The position numbers and the translations under genes are program-made. A stretch of 64,000 bases of DNA from Anaeramoeba flamelloides. Taxonomy: Eukaryota; Metamonada; Anaeramoebidae. The stretch is from positions 4,898,001-4,962,000 of the forward strand of contig JANTQA010000047.1 of NCBI GenBank assembly GCA_027625915.1, read 5' to 3'. Positions 1-11,880 of the stretch are shown one piece after another; position 1 is the stretch's first letter; each line of letters begins with the position of its first letter. The notes under the pieces are model-generated. The model saw only the letters and a list, made by a program, of their open reading frames with translations. It made no database searches and had not been told where the DNA came from.

Positions 1-862
1 ACTCGATCATGATGGTATATTAATTTGTAACAAGTTCAGTCTAATTTACTGGTAATTGCCAGATAAATATCGAAACCATTTTCATATGAATCTCGTTTTC
101 CTTTTTCAAATAGAAATTGCTCACTTTGGTCTGTTTCTTTGTAAAAGTAATAAAAGGAGAATGAAGTGAAAATTTTTTCGCTTTATTCAAGAAATACTCG
201 TATTGATAGAATCATATTTTATTCAATTTTTTCTGCCCTAACAATCTACAAATATGGTTTGGAATGCCTTAATTGTGCGGTTTTCTTTTCTAAATTGAAA
301 TGTCGACATGTCCCTTTAAACACTTTTTGTACAATCCCTGAAATAGAAAATATTAAAAAAAAAATGAATAAAAAAGTCTGAAAAGATAATAAGGGGAATT
401 ATCTGAAAAAAGAATTTACAATAAAGATCAACAAAATAAATACATTTTTTTTCTCACTATTTAAGTGAAAGCGAATAATTTTATACAAAAATTTATTTGA
501 AAGAAACTGAAAATAAAAAAAAAAGTCTGAAAAAACTAACAAGTTTTCACAAAACCAATTCTACACTGGTTTTGTTGTGTATTTCTTTTGTTGTGTTTAA
601 ATGGGCGTTAGAGTTTTCTAAATACTTTCACAAGTAAAATTCAACTAAAAAACAAATCTTTTTTACATAAAAAAAAGTGAATTTCTGAATTTCTGTGAAA
701 TTGAAAAGAAAACAATTTATTGAATAAAAAAAAGCAAAGAGGTGAGTTGGTAAAAAGTAATTTCTCTAATTTTTGTTTTTCATTTTTTTTTTAATTTCTT
801 CATTTTATTTCCTAAAATTTTTTTTGCTTTTAGCATAGATTTTTTCCTAGATTTTTTTAGAG
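1..862. other. Intergenic upstream of eIF4G, with a repeat copy
   Basis: No gene is supported here. Bases about 60-190 resemble the inverted-repeat family seen at 34.5-42.3 kb: a 'cctttttcaaatag' block is followed by 'gaatgaagtgaaaatttt'. The rest is A/T homopolymer-rich. The last 100 bases are T-rich and run into the proposed first eIF4G exon. No promoter element can be named. Confidence 0.5.
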
Positions 863-3803
863 ATGAGCAATTATCCGTAAGAAACTACTTTTATCAAATT
901 TTTAGTTTGAAAAAGTTATGATCTCCAAATTAAAAGCTTATTCACCACCATACTTTTTTTTGTTTGTATTTTTCTTTTGACAAAATAGAAATAATGGTTA
1001 CCCATACAACAACTGTAAGTACCAAAATTTTATCACCAATCCAAACCAAACCAAACCAAACCAAACAAACAAAAAGAAAATTTATCATCCTTTTTTTTTT
1101 TTTTTTTTTTTTTCTGTTTATTCGTAATTTAATTTGCTCAAAAAAAAAAGATGTAAGAAATTTCTTTTGATTCTTTTTTACTATTTCTATCTTTCTTTTT
1201 AATGATTTTTCTTTCTTAAAAACTCCAAATTCTCATCACAAAGAACAAGTTTATTGTGTTTACCATTCACGATTCATAAAAAATAATAATTTTTTGTTAG
1301 TGTTTCTTTAAATGAACAACCATTTTGAAATTTTATTTTAAAAAGCAAAACAAAACTTTTTTTCTTCGGTACTCAAAAAAAACTAAATTCTATATTTCAA
1401 AATTGTAAATTTCTTAATGATTCGGATAATCCACCGTTCATAAATATTCAAAAAAGATTTATTCTTTTTTCTTTTTTACTTTGAAAAAAAAAATTTTCCT
1501 CTCAAGATCCCTCGATCTCTTCACCTTCAAGACAAACGTTTATTTTTTCATCACTTAAATTTCTTTTAATTAATGAAAAGATGCTTACCCCAGACAATAA
1601 AATTCGTTCTCATTCATAATTTTAAACTTTATTATCTTTAAAATGAGCACTTTGATTGAATCACACACTACTTTTACATTTTCGATTTTTCTTTTGTTTT
1701 ATTTTTTTTTATATTTTTTTTTTTTTTTTTCGTGTTTATCAATTTGGTTGTTTCAAACAAAATACTCTAATTTCGAAAATAAATTTTTTAAAAAAAGAAT
1801 TTACCAACAAGAAAAAAGATCAAATTATCTTTTCTTCTCCTAAAAAAGAAAAAACAAAAAAAACAAACTTATTATCTTTAAATCTCTTCTGTTTAGAAAC
1901 AAACCCTTGCAATTGTGTTGATTTATTTTTAAAAATAAAAAACACTACAATTTTTTATTTTATTTTTGATTGAGGTAGCAGTAGCCATAACAATAAATAA
2001 ATTACCATTTTGTGAGGATTTTGTTTTTAACCAAAAATATTTTATTACTCTTGTTTTCAAAAAGTGAAAACTTTTTATTAATTAACAAAACTTTTAAAAG
2101 ATTTTCTCAAAAGTTCAAACTATTTGAAAAAAGTGGGTAATTTTTTTTTTTTGGGATCGTTAGAATTAAAACTTTTTTTGAGTTTTTTGTTCTAAAAACA
2201 CTATTTTTTACAACACTCCGTATTTACACTAGCGAACAGAAAAAGTTCGAAAAGTTTTGGTTCAGAAAAATTCCTCACTTTTTTATAATTTTCGAGATAA
2301 ATAAAGAGTTTAATGCATTTATCCAACTTTTGGTAATAGTAAAAATAATACCTGATTGATCTTCAAGCCCTAGTCCCAGTATAAAAGCAAAAAATGTCCG
2401 TTTTGGTTGACATTTTTTTTTCAATCTCCTTTTTTAAAAACCTCATTAACAAAAGGTTGCCTGGAATGTAAAAATGATTACTATTCAAACCTAGCCAAAT
2501 ACTTGGTTCAAAACTATAACTTTTAGATATTCCAAAAAAGTTAATTAAAAAAAATGACAAAAAAATGGCCATTTTTTGCTTTTATACTGGGACTAGGTTT
2601 TTAATATACTAATAATAAATTTAATCAAAAAATCGTTTGGTGAATACCAATCTTTCAATCTTAAAAAAAAAATCATTTTTCAAACAAAAGTATTGGTATT
2701 TACCAAACGGTTTTATATTGAAAATCCCTTTGAGCTCAAAAATCAAAAGGGCGTTTAGTTTATTATTACCTAAATTTGGATAAATGTATGAAACTCTTTA
2801 TTTATCTCGAAAATTGTAAAAACTCTATTTTTTACAACATTCCATATTTACACTATTGTTATAATAAAGTGAGGAATCGACCTTTAAATATGATGTAGAG
2901 ATCGGAGTCGGAAGATAAGAACTTTTTTTTATAAAAACGTTCACACTTTATTAAAACACAAAACTTTAAAAAAGTTTTAATTCTAACGATCCCAAAAAAA
3001 AAAAAATTATACACTTTTTTAAAATAGTTACAATATTTGTCTTCAAAAACCATTTTTTCAAATTTTTTGTAAAAAGTGAGGACTTTTTTAAATTAAAATC
3101 TTTTCCAAGAAATAAAGTTTTAAAAAAGAAAAGACTCAACACATTTTATTAGTGCTTTTCTCGCCACTTCAACCCCTATCCCACCTTAAAAGGTTTATTT
3201 ATTTCCAGTGATTAAAATAGAAAATTCATAAAAAATGGTTTTTATTAAAAATATTTCCTCACTTTTTTAAAACTTTATTTTTTTCAAAAACTTTTAATTT
3301 TAAAAATCTAAATTTAAAAAGTGAAAACTTTTTTTTTAATATTATTTAAGGGAGGGGTTATTAATCCCTCTTTTTTGTCATTAGGTTATTTTATTTCAAA
3401 AATTAAAAAAATCTTTGAACTTGATGGTACTTTTTGTTAGCTTTTCTTGAGTTTTTTTATATATTTGTTTTGATTAGAAAATCAATAGATTTTCGTTAGG
3501 TTTTTTTGACTTTAGAAATAAAACAGAAAACCTCAAGAAAACTGCCGTTAGGTTTTTTTTAATTTAAGAAATAAATCGAAAATTTCTGAAATTTTCAGTT
3601 TATTTCAAAAATTAAAAAAAACCTAGGCACTCTACGGTACTCTACAACACTCTACGGCACTCTGCAGCATTGAACCAAGTTTAATTGAAGAAATCGAATA
3701 CATTCTATAAATTTTATACAATATTCTTATTAAAACACATTTTCAATTTTGAGATCAGAATCATTTTTACTAATTTAGACAAATTTTTGATCTCAATTCT
3801 TTC

Positions 3804-3850
<47 letters not shown>

Positions 3851-6800
3851 TAACAGCTAAGAATGAAAAAGAGTTTATTTTAAAATAATATTAAATTTTT
3901 TCAATTATTAATTTTCTCTACTCAAATATTTTAAATTTTGATACAACAGAACAATCAAAATTATTTTGGATATGGCCAATACCCAAATAATTATCAACAG
4001 ACACAATACGATGGTTATAAGCATAAAGGAAACAATCAAAATATGGATATGAATTACAAAACAAATCAATTCACACAACAAAATACTCAATCGAATATTT
4101 CCCAAAATAATAATAATGATAATGATTCACAAGGTCTATTATTTATCTTTAATGGGAAGGAAATTGAAGAAGAAAAGTCAAAAAATGAGAAAATAGACGA
4201 TAATATTACAGATAAGAATAAAAACAACAAAAAACAACAAAACAACAACACCACCACTACGACCACCAAGAACAATGACAATAACAGGATTCACAACAAT
4301 AGCAGCAATAATAATAATAAAAATAACAAAAATAGAAACAAAAATAACATTAACAAAAATAATAGAAACATTCATAAGAATAAAAATATGAATAAGAATA
4401 CAAAAACTGAACAAAGAAAAATAAAAAAAAAGAATAATATTCCAGAAAAAAAAGAAAGAAAAGCAAAAAAGGAAGGAAATACTACTGAATCACCAAAAAA
4501 CAAAAAAAATAACGAAGAAAAAACTCAACAAAATGGTGAAATATTATTTCAATTAATAACAACAGAAGAGGGACTAACGGATATAAAACCCACTGAAGAA
4601 AAGAAAGAAAATAATAGAAAAAAGGAAGAAGAAACAAAAAGATCAAATGAAAAAATGAATTCAGCAATTCAAAATAAGAGTAATAATATCAAAAAAAAAA
4701 CAACAAAAGTCTCAAAAACGCATAATAAAAAAAGAACAAAAATAAATAAAGCAAATACAAAAATCTCAAATAATGAAAAAAAAACAAAAGTGAATAAAAA
4801 ATCGGCCCCAAAAAAACAAGTAAAAAATACGAAAAATATGGAAACAAAAAAAACAAGAACAAAAAAACAAAAAGAAAATGACGAAAAAATTAAAGAAGGT
4901 AGATCAATAAAAAATACAAATAAAACAAAAATTAAAAAAAAAGTAACAAAAGGAAATGAAGAAAAAATTTCAAACCAACAAACTAAAAAACAAAATAAGA
5001 ATATTCACCAAAAAAACAAAAATGGTTTAACCAAGACAAGAAAAGGCAAGCCAACAACTAAAAATAATAAATCCCAAGAAAAGGAAATTAAAAAGACAAA
5101 TGAAAAGCCAAGGCAAGAAACAGTAAAAAAAACAAAAAGAACACCCAAAACACAAAAAAAAGCCATTGAACATCCAAAGAATATAAAAAAAACAGAAAAA
5201 AAGAAAAAAAATTTAACTAAAAAAATTGATACTGTGAAAACTAAAAAGCAAAAAGACAAAAATCCAAAAAAAACGAAAAACACACAAAAAGTAATAAAAG
5301 AAGAAAAAAAACAACAACCAAAAGCGAAAGAAAACAAAGAGAAAATTGAACAAATAAAAAAAGTTGAAAAAGCCCAAAATGATCAAGAAAAAGAAAGAAA
5401 ATCCACACAAAGCAATATTAAGAAATTAAATAATAAAAAAAAAGACCAAGAAGTTATTTCAAATGTTAACAAAGTAAATAATATTAAAAAAATTAAACTT
5501 GATGTCGAAAAACAAAAACATATAAATGAAATAAATGATCTTTTGACCTCATCCACCCCAAATACTTCTAATGTCGATTTGGAAAAAGAAGAAAAAAAAG
5601 AAAATACCGAGCAAAAAGTTAAAGAAGTAAAAGAAAACATTGAAACAGAAAAAAAAAAAGAAACCAAACAAGAGACAGAACAAAAAGTACCAAAAGAAGC
5701 TAAAGATGAAAAGAAAGAAGTAGGAAAAAACGAAAATACTACAACAAAACCACAACTTAATAGAAAAAAATCAGAAATTTATTATACAGAAAAAATTTAT
5801 AGCCCAGATAATGTACAAGGAAGTAAAGTTTATGATCAAGAATGGTTAAAACAATTTCAAGTAATTTTTTTCATTTTTCCTATTTTATTTAATTTTTTTA
5901 TTTTTAATTTGCTTTTTTATTAAAAAATTTCTTCTTTTAATAAAAACAATAATAAATATAATAATAATAATAATAACAATAATAACAAAACAATAACAAC
6001 AACTATAACTACAAAACCAAAACCCAAACTAACACCAACACCAATAAAAGAATTTAATTAAAGAAGTTCCAGAAAAAATGTATGAAATAAACAAAAGTGA
6101 ATTAATAAGTCCACAACCAAATAAAAAATTCCACAATAATAATAGGCAATACCGAAACAATAAAAGAAATAGACAAAGACAAAAACCAAAACCAAAACCA
6201 AAGCCATTAGAAAAATCAGAAAACAGATTTATCCCATCTTCTCAAAAGGAAACCGAAAAGTTAGAAAAGTTAGATGAACAAAAAGAAAAAGAAAAAAAAA
6301 TGAAGGAAAAAATCGAAAAGTGCCGCTCATTATTAAATAAATTAACTATTGAAAATTTCACAAAAATTAAAAAACAATTTTTAGAAATCGAAATTGATGA
6401 TTTATTTTTTTACAAACAAGCAATAGAATTAATTGCATCGCGAGCAATCGAAGAAAGGTATTTTTCAGCAATGTATGTCGAATTTATCATTAATATTATC
6501 GATGCAACCAAAGAAACTGATAATTTAAAGAAAACAAGCATCACATCGCTGTTGACGAAATTTTGTAAAAAGGAGTTCAATAGCCGAATCAAAGAAGTGA
6601 CGACTGTGGAATATTTAGAAAGGGCAAAGTCGATCAAAGAGGAAGTGATTGAAGAGGTCTTGAAAATCCGTAACAAAATGTTTGGAACGATTCAGTTCAT
6701 TGGGGAGCTGTATTTACAAAATATCTTTCACCAAAAGCGGATGTATTTCTGCTTAAAAATATTATTGGATCAGGAGAAAAAGGTTGGCTCAATGGAGTGC

Positions 6801-7838
6801 ATTGAAATGATCACAGTCTTGATGACGACCATTGGTAGAAAATTGGAGGAATCTTCGAAAGAGCAAAGCGCGAAGAAAAGCCACTCGGGCAAAAAGACGA
6901 CCAGCAAGAAGAGCCAGCTTACACTCACGCAAATCATGGAGATAATCAAATCCTTTAAGGACAGGCAGGGAATGAATTCGAAGGTCAAATTCAAATGCGT
7001 TGACTTGCTGCTCCTTCGGTCTCGCAAATGGGAACCTAAAAAAAAGGAGGGGCCTAAAAAATTAAAAGAAATCCACCGCGAGGTCAGAAACGAACAACGC
7101 CAAAACCAAATGCACCACGGCGGATACTACTCCCAGAAGAATTATCATAATGACAATAACTACGGCAGGCAGGGCAACTACGGCAAAAGCCGAAGAAACA
7201 ATAGCCAGAATAATAGCAGCAGCAGCAGCAGCAGCCGCAAAAAAAATATCGACTTTAAAAGCCTTTTTAAAGACTATTTAAAAACCTACAATTCAAAATT
7301 TTTCTTCAAGCAAGCGCAATTTAAAACCAATTATTCCAAGGTTTTCCCCGTGATCTGGCAGGAATTTATCGACTCGGGCGGCAAGTGCATCGAGGGCTAT
7401 CTCAAATTGTTTAGCGAATTAACCAAGGAGAAAATCCTGAGCATTTCCCAAATCAAGCAATGCATTTTAATATTCTTCACCAGAGAAAACTATTTACTTC
7501 TTGACGAAGATTGGCCGGCTTGGCCAAAGGCAATGGCAAAAATTCTCGCCTTGAATTTTACTCTCAATAGCCTTCCTTGGAGTTCTTTCGATACCTTTAT
7601 CACTCACATGTTCCCCAACAAATCTCCTCAAAATATTAAGCGCTCAGAACAGAAGATCATTTCGAAATTAATTTCTTATGTCATTAAGGAAATTGAGAAA
7701 AAAGAACGCGGTTCATTACAAAAAATTATTAACACAAATTCTTCCAATAATGACGTTCAACAAATTTGGCTAGATTCTAACCAAGAAAATAAAGTTGCTT
7801 CAACTTTATCAAATGAAAAATCATTAGAGCAGAAATAA
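863..7838 (+). CDS. EIF4G: Translation initiation factor eIF4G (MIF4G + MA3)
   Basis: Scaffold of the cap-binding complex, joining eIF4E, eIF4A and eIF3 on mRNA. Exons read as 863-876, 989-1014, 3950-5860 and 6051-7838, all with GT...AG ends. Exon 3 (637 codons) is K/N/E-rich and disordered and ends in YDQEWLKQF, the YxxxxL eIF4E-binding motif with the local context of animal eIF4G (YDREFLL). Exon 4 (595 residues) carries MIF4G at about residues 89-327 of the exon (RSLLNKLT, FIGELY, closing RSRKW), a G/Y/N and poly-Ser linker, and an MA3-like region at about 397-510. Exons 3 and 4 join in phase. The N-terminus is unsettled: ATG 863 gives a fitting N/Y/P-rich peptide but exon 2 then ends in phase 1 while exon 3 starts in phase 0. 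ATG 994 in exon 2 fits the phase. A missed micro-exon is the alternative. Family call is strong; the start is not. Confidence 0.88.
2371..2595. mobile_element. 225-bp MITE with perfect 25-bp terminal inverted repeats
   Basis: The ends are exact reverse complements over 25 bp, opening TAGTCCCAGTATAAAAGC and closing GCTTTTATACTGGGACTA. The element sits inside the older, diverged fold-back element. Perfect ends imply a fairly recent insertion. It has no convincing coding sequence, so it is a non-autonomous DNA element of unknown superfamily. Confidence 0.7.
2634..2709. repeat. Short palindromic element
   Basis: CGTTTGGTGAATACCAAT at 2634-2651 is mirrored by ATTGGTATTTACCAAACG at 2692-2709 with one mismatch. 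It is either a tiny MITE or a hairpin-forming piece of the surrounding fold-back element. Confidence 0.55.
3340..3675. repeat. Minisatellite-linked palindromic repeat, copy 1
   Basis: Several 'GTTAGGTTTTT' blocks alternate with 'gaaaat/attttc' palindromes. The copy ends in about four units of a 10-mer (TCTACGGCAC) at 3627-3667. It is the reverse-orientation relative of the copy at 30.77-31.28 kb; a third lies at 40.08-40.32 kb. Confidence 0.6.
3810..3847. repeat. Poly-A tract
   Basis: About 38 consecutive A, the longest homopolymer near the eIF4G acceptor. It is a likely site of length variation or assembly error. Confidence 0.9.
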
Positions 7839-9459
7839 GTATCAAAATTTTTATTATTTTTTATAATTTGAATTTTTTTATTTTATTTTGTTCAGTTTTT
7901 TTTTATTTATCCAAACAAAATATAGAATTTTTCAATAAAATTTTGATCTTTTTTTTTTAAATTTTATTGTTTTTTTTTTTCATTTTCTTGAGTTTAGGAG
8001 ATCACCATTTGACCGTTATCACATATAGGTCAGAATTCCGTTAAAGGCTTGGCAAAACTTTGCAAATTCGTGTTTTCCCGTTTAACTCAGAATCCTTGTG
8101 TTTAAAAACCCAATCAAAACAGTTTGATCAAGTATTTTTTTAAACGCCAAAAAATTTCAATTCTTTGTTTTATGTTAAAAACTTTTCAAATTGGGAAGCG
8201 CTTTAAACACTGAGAAAAAGAAATTAAATGTTTGAAAAAAAAATTCCCTATTAAGAATGCTGAAAAGAAGTTCAAATTTCCTCGTTTTTTATTAATTCAA
8301 AATTAGATCAGAGGATGTTGCTTTTTTGGATTGAGATGTGAACACATCAATAATTCAATTAAACATTTCCAATTGAAATTTCTTAATAATAATTCGTCTA
8401 ATTAATTAAAGAACAATTTAATAGCTTAGGATTAAATACGACAAGAAATAATCGAAATAAAGAATTTTTATGAGGGTGGGTGGGGGTTAATGAAGTATCA
8501 AAAGTAAAAATAGAGAAATTAATTACTAATTTACTACGATTAAAAAAAAAAAAAAAGAATCAACAAAATATCAGTTTTTGATATTTATTAGGGTTTTATC
8601 CAATTGTTTTAATCCCATTTTTCAAACAGTTTATTGGAATCATTAAACAAATTGTCTCAAATAATAGCTTTGATCGAACTCAAAAAAAGGGATTTTAAAA
8701 CTAAAACATAATAAACTTGAAAAATTGGCATTTGTTTCAAAAATTTTAAATTGAATAAAGTGATTATGAATTATTTTCATTAGATGGAATTTACTTCCTC
8801 TGATGAGAAAGACAATTAAATTCCGAAAGTATTTTTTTAATTATTGGGTTTACAGTTAATTTTATTTCTCCTGCTTGTTTTCATAAGTTTTTATTCCATA
8901 AAAGATATTTTATTAAGAATCCTCTGGGTCTTTGATTAAATCAAAAATTTAGTTGATTATTAAGTATATTTACTTTAATTTACTTTTTTAAAATTTCATT
9001 TTTACATTTTGTAAAGAAGGTTTTTTTAACCAAAATTACCACTTTTTTAAAATTTAAAAAAATATTTGATTTTTTTATTGTGTAAATAAATTCAAATTAT
9101 TTTGCAACGCCAGTAATAAGTCCTTTCTTCTTTTTAATTAATTTTTGAGAATATAAATCTTCCTTCTTTATTTAATATATGCCATTCTATCATTATGTTT
9201 ATTTACTTCAATAAAACAAGAGAGAAACAAATAATATTAAAAAAATAAAAAATCAAATCTCAACCCATAGAGGGTTTAAATTTATGTATTTTAATAATTT
9301 AATTTTAAATAATCAGTATTTATTTATTTTTTGTTTTACTTTTATTTTTGTGTGATCAATCAGAAACTTTATTTTTTATAAGGATCTAATCGCAACAAAA
9401 TAAATTTTGATAATAAAATTTATGATTATTTCAATTCTTGGTTACAAAAGAAATTAATT
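7839..9459. other. Intergenic downstream of eIF4G
   Basis: Mostly A/T tracts. Bases about 7993-8130 have clearly higher GC. On the minus strand they hold a short open stretch of about 28 codons containing W, C and several G, but no start, splice pair or recognisable family, so I leave it unassigned. A G-rich patch (GGGTGGGTGGGGG) lies near 8463-8487. No other feature is seen. Confidence 0.4.
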
Positions 9460-9657
9460 ACAGTAAGTTTCACTTTTAAGGCACAAGCTGCTACGTAATT
9501 TAAGGCACAAAAAAATCTCAAATTAAAGCACAAAATTCCGATTCTAGTAAAATAAATTGTAAAAAAAAAAATTACAAATTTTGTGCCTTAATTTGAGATT
9601 TTTTTGTCCATTAAATTCAGCTGAAAGTTTTATGCCTTAAAAGTGGAACTGACAGTA
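9460..9657. mobile_element. 195-bp palindromic MITE, copy 1
   Basis: The terminal inverted repeat contains AGTTTCACTTTTAAGGCAC at the left and its near-complement (GCCTTAAAAGTGGAACT) at the right, flanked by TA. Internal blocks ('ctcaaattaa.gcacaaaatt') are also mirrored, so almost the whole element folds into one hairpin. Same family as the copies at 10743, 15610 and 16617. No coding capacity. Confidence 0.75.
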
Positions 9658-10742
9658 TAAAATAATAATATCACCCCCATTGACAAATTAAATAATTGTA
9701 CTCTGCTGTTAGGCTTCCATACTTTTTTGTTTATTTGTAAAATCAATATTTTTTCCAAATAAAAAAGTATTCTGGAGTAAGTTCTATTAGACCGTTGTTA
9801 ATTGTTTTTTATAATTAAAAAATTAATAGATTATCTAAACAAAAAAAAATGAAATAATTACTGATGTTAGTTTATCCAGAATTTGAAATAATTATGCAAA
9901 ATCTTTGATTTTTTTTTATTCTTATACATTCTGGAAAAGATAGGTATTACTTGGACTTTGGCGAGAACTCTACCACCATTTGCCAAATTTTTTTCGGGGG
10001 GGGTGATGGTAAAAACATGATTAAAAAAAAAAATTCATTACAATATATAAACAATTCCATAATCTGTGATTTAAATTCAATTTTAAATTGATAAAAATGA
10101 AAATTTTAATGATTATTTTCGTATCTCAATTGAAAAAAAAATTGAAAGATCACAAAATATTATTTTTTATTAGTATGTTAAAGTAAAAAAAAAAAAAAAA
10201 CATTCAAAGAAAAAATAACCTAATACAAAGGGAAAACAAAAAACAAATAAGAACTAAAATATAATTTTTTGGGAAAGAATTTTTAAAAGTTGTTTTAAAA
10301 TCAATTGTGTATACTAGTAATTTTATGCCTAGAATATCTTAATAGGTAATAATAATACTTAAACTGATTTTATTCTATTTCTCTTTTCAAATAAAAAATA
10401 CCGTTTCAATTGAAATTGAACAAATATTTACTCCCAAGATTAATAAAGTTTTTAGATAATTCTCTACAATCACCCATTTTTCAAAATTTTATTTTCCCAG
10501 TTATTTTTTTGGATTTTTATAGTGTATATAACGAATTTTTCATTAAAAAATCTTATTTCATGTTGTAGTGAAATAAAAATCAAAACTTATAATTTTTTTT
10601 TTTTGAAAATTTTAGCAGGTAATGAATAGATTATTATTTTGATTTTTTTTACACAAAAAACATTATCATAAAAATATTCTATTGGATTTATAAAGAAATT
10701 TTCTTAAATCATCTTTGGATTAATTAAAACTATTTGAATTAA

Positions 10743-10941
10743 AGTCAGTTCCACTTTTAAGGCACAAACTTTCCACGAAATTTAAGGCACAAGAAAAATC
10801 TCAAATTAAGGTACAGCATTCAGATTCTAGGAAAATAATATATGTAAAAATTAAAAATTTCCAAATTTTGTGCCTTAATTTTAGATTTTATTGTTCCTTA
10901 AATTTCGTTGAAAGTTTGTGTCTTAAATTTGAAACTGATTG
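10743..10941. mobile_element. 195-bp palindromic MITE, copy 2
   Basis: Begins AGTCAGTTCCACTTTTAAGG and ends with the diverged complement (TTAAATTTGAAACTGATT). Internal mirrored blocks match copy 1. It lies directly before a long (AAT)n array. Confidence 0.72.
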
Positions 10942-10945
10942 TCCT

Positions 10946-10947
10946 CA

Positions 10948-11021
<74 letters not shown>
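10946..11021. repeat. (AAT)n microsatellite
   Basis: About 25 uninterrupted AAT units between the end of MITE copy 2 and the duplicated block at 11.12 kb. Confidence 0.9.
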
Positions 11022-11023
<2 letters not shown>

Positions 11024-11119
11024 TTAGAAAATCAATAGTAAAAAATGAAATTCTTTAAAATATCATTTTATTGCCCCAAAACATAATGACAAATTTGCTT
11101 ATTTACCATGATTATATTG

Positions 11120-11880
11120 ATGTATTTTCAAATACAATTTAAACTCTTTTTCAAACAAAAGGGCAGACATCCAAACCCATTAATATTATTGAATTTAATT
11201 GTTAATAAGATAATTACTTATTGGATTTTCATTTTAATCGTTCATATTTCATTTTTTGTTTTTTTAAATTTATTTTATATTGGAAAGTTGGAAAATGTTA
11301 AAAAAAAATAATTCAAGTTAAGAAGAAACCAATAAAGGAAATAATTTTCTAGTATAAAAATGGAAACAGTTTAAGTTTGATTTCGAATGATCTAGATATA
11401 TGAATTTAGAAAGACAATTATTGTATTTAGGTATGAAACAATGAAAAAAGATAATAAAGAAAAAAATACCATCAAAATACCCAGAGGAATTGCCACTTGA
11501 TATTGAAAATAAAACCTCAAAGAGTAAAAATTTGATGTGTAAACAGTTTTCAATATAATGTAAACAACTTTTCTATAATTCACATTTTTCACAGGTTTTT
11601 ATTGATTTAAAAAATTTTTTTCCTGATAATTTACCAAACGAGATTTCTCATTTCAAATAACAGGGTACATCAATTTTTAAAATATTTAATTTTAATTTTT
11701 ATTGTTTTGTTTTAATGAGTTTTAAATATTCATTTTTAGTGTTTTTTTTTTTATATATTTGAAAGAGTTTCTTCTATTTTAGAATGATACTACAAATAAT
11801 TTGATTCAATTATAAAAAATTCTTGAAATTTTATATGTACTTTTATTTGAAAAAGAGTTTCGAACTTATTGTTCAAAAAA
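11120..11880. repeat. Diverged dispersed repeat, partner of 23.74-24.46 kb
   Basis: A stretch of about 750 bp is colinear with 23740-24455, for example 'ataagataattact.attg' near 11208 and 23797, 'gagatttctcattt' near 11640 and 24243, and 'ctttta.ttgaaaaagagttt' near 11841 and 24437. On the minus strand both copies contain a short hydrophobic reading ending in VFLNS(Y/H)I plus stop (about 11395-11505 in this copy). This may be a remnant of a shared coding region or simple DNA similarity. Confidence 0.6.

Larger units (their letters stand above)
2040..3140. repeat. Fold-back element with long imperfect inverted arms
   Basis: Left-arm blocks such as GGGATCGTTAGAATTAAAAC (about 2152-2171) and the stretch around 'gagataaataaagagttt' (2292-2310) recur as reverse complements near 2972-2992 and 2795-2815. 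A further block, 'acaaca.tcc.tatttacacta', occurs in direct orientation at about 2213 and 2833, so the arms have been rearranged. 'AAAAAGTGAGGA' and its complement recur to 3270. No transposase is visible; it looks like a non-autonomous element inside the eIF4G intron. Confidence 0.6.
1015..3949 (+). other. Long eIF4G intron filled with inverted repeats
   Basis: This 2.9-kb intron begins GTAAGT and ends ACAACAG, and is some 15-25 times longer than the other introns placed here. After a (CCAAA)n run near 1043-1067 and long T tracts, it holds a fold-back element (2040-3140) with a second element inserted in it (2371-2595), a short palindrome (2634-2709), a copy of the 10-bp minisatellite/palindrome family (3340-3675), and about 38 A at 3810-3847. 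No confident coding exon was found inside. Confidence 0.6.

Noticed and set aside
166-381. 71-codon plus-strand frame near the left edge
   Set aside because: A/T-biased, overlaps a repeat fragment, has no splice signals and no recognisable motif.
3668-3678. 11-nt micro-exon in eIF4G intron 2
   Set aside because: It has AG before and GT after and fits the phase, but such sites are expected by chance in 2.9 kb and it lies inside a repeat; kept only as a possibility.
3400-3680. 'TTAGGTTTTT' blocks as telomeric repeats
   Set aside because: Spacing is irregular, units are embedded in palindromes, and the same blocks occur at internal loci; an interspersed element explains them better.
4005-5755. 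Several long minus-strand frames opposite eIF4G exon 3
   Set aside because: They are the complement of lysine/asparagine-rich codons, reading as F/L/I-rich shadows; not genes.
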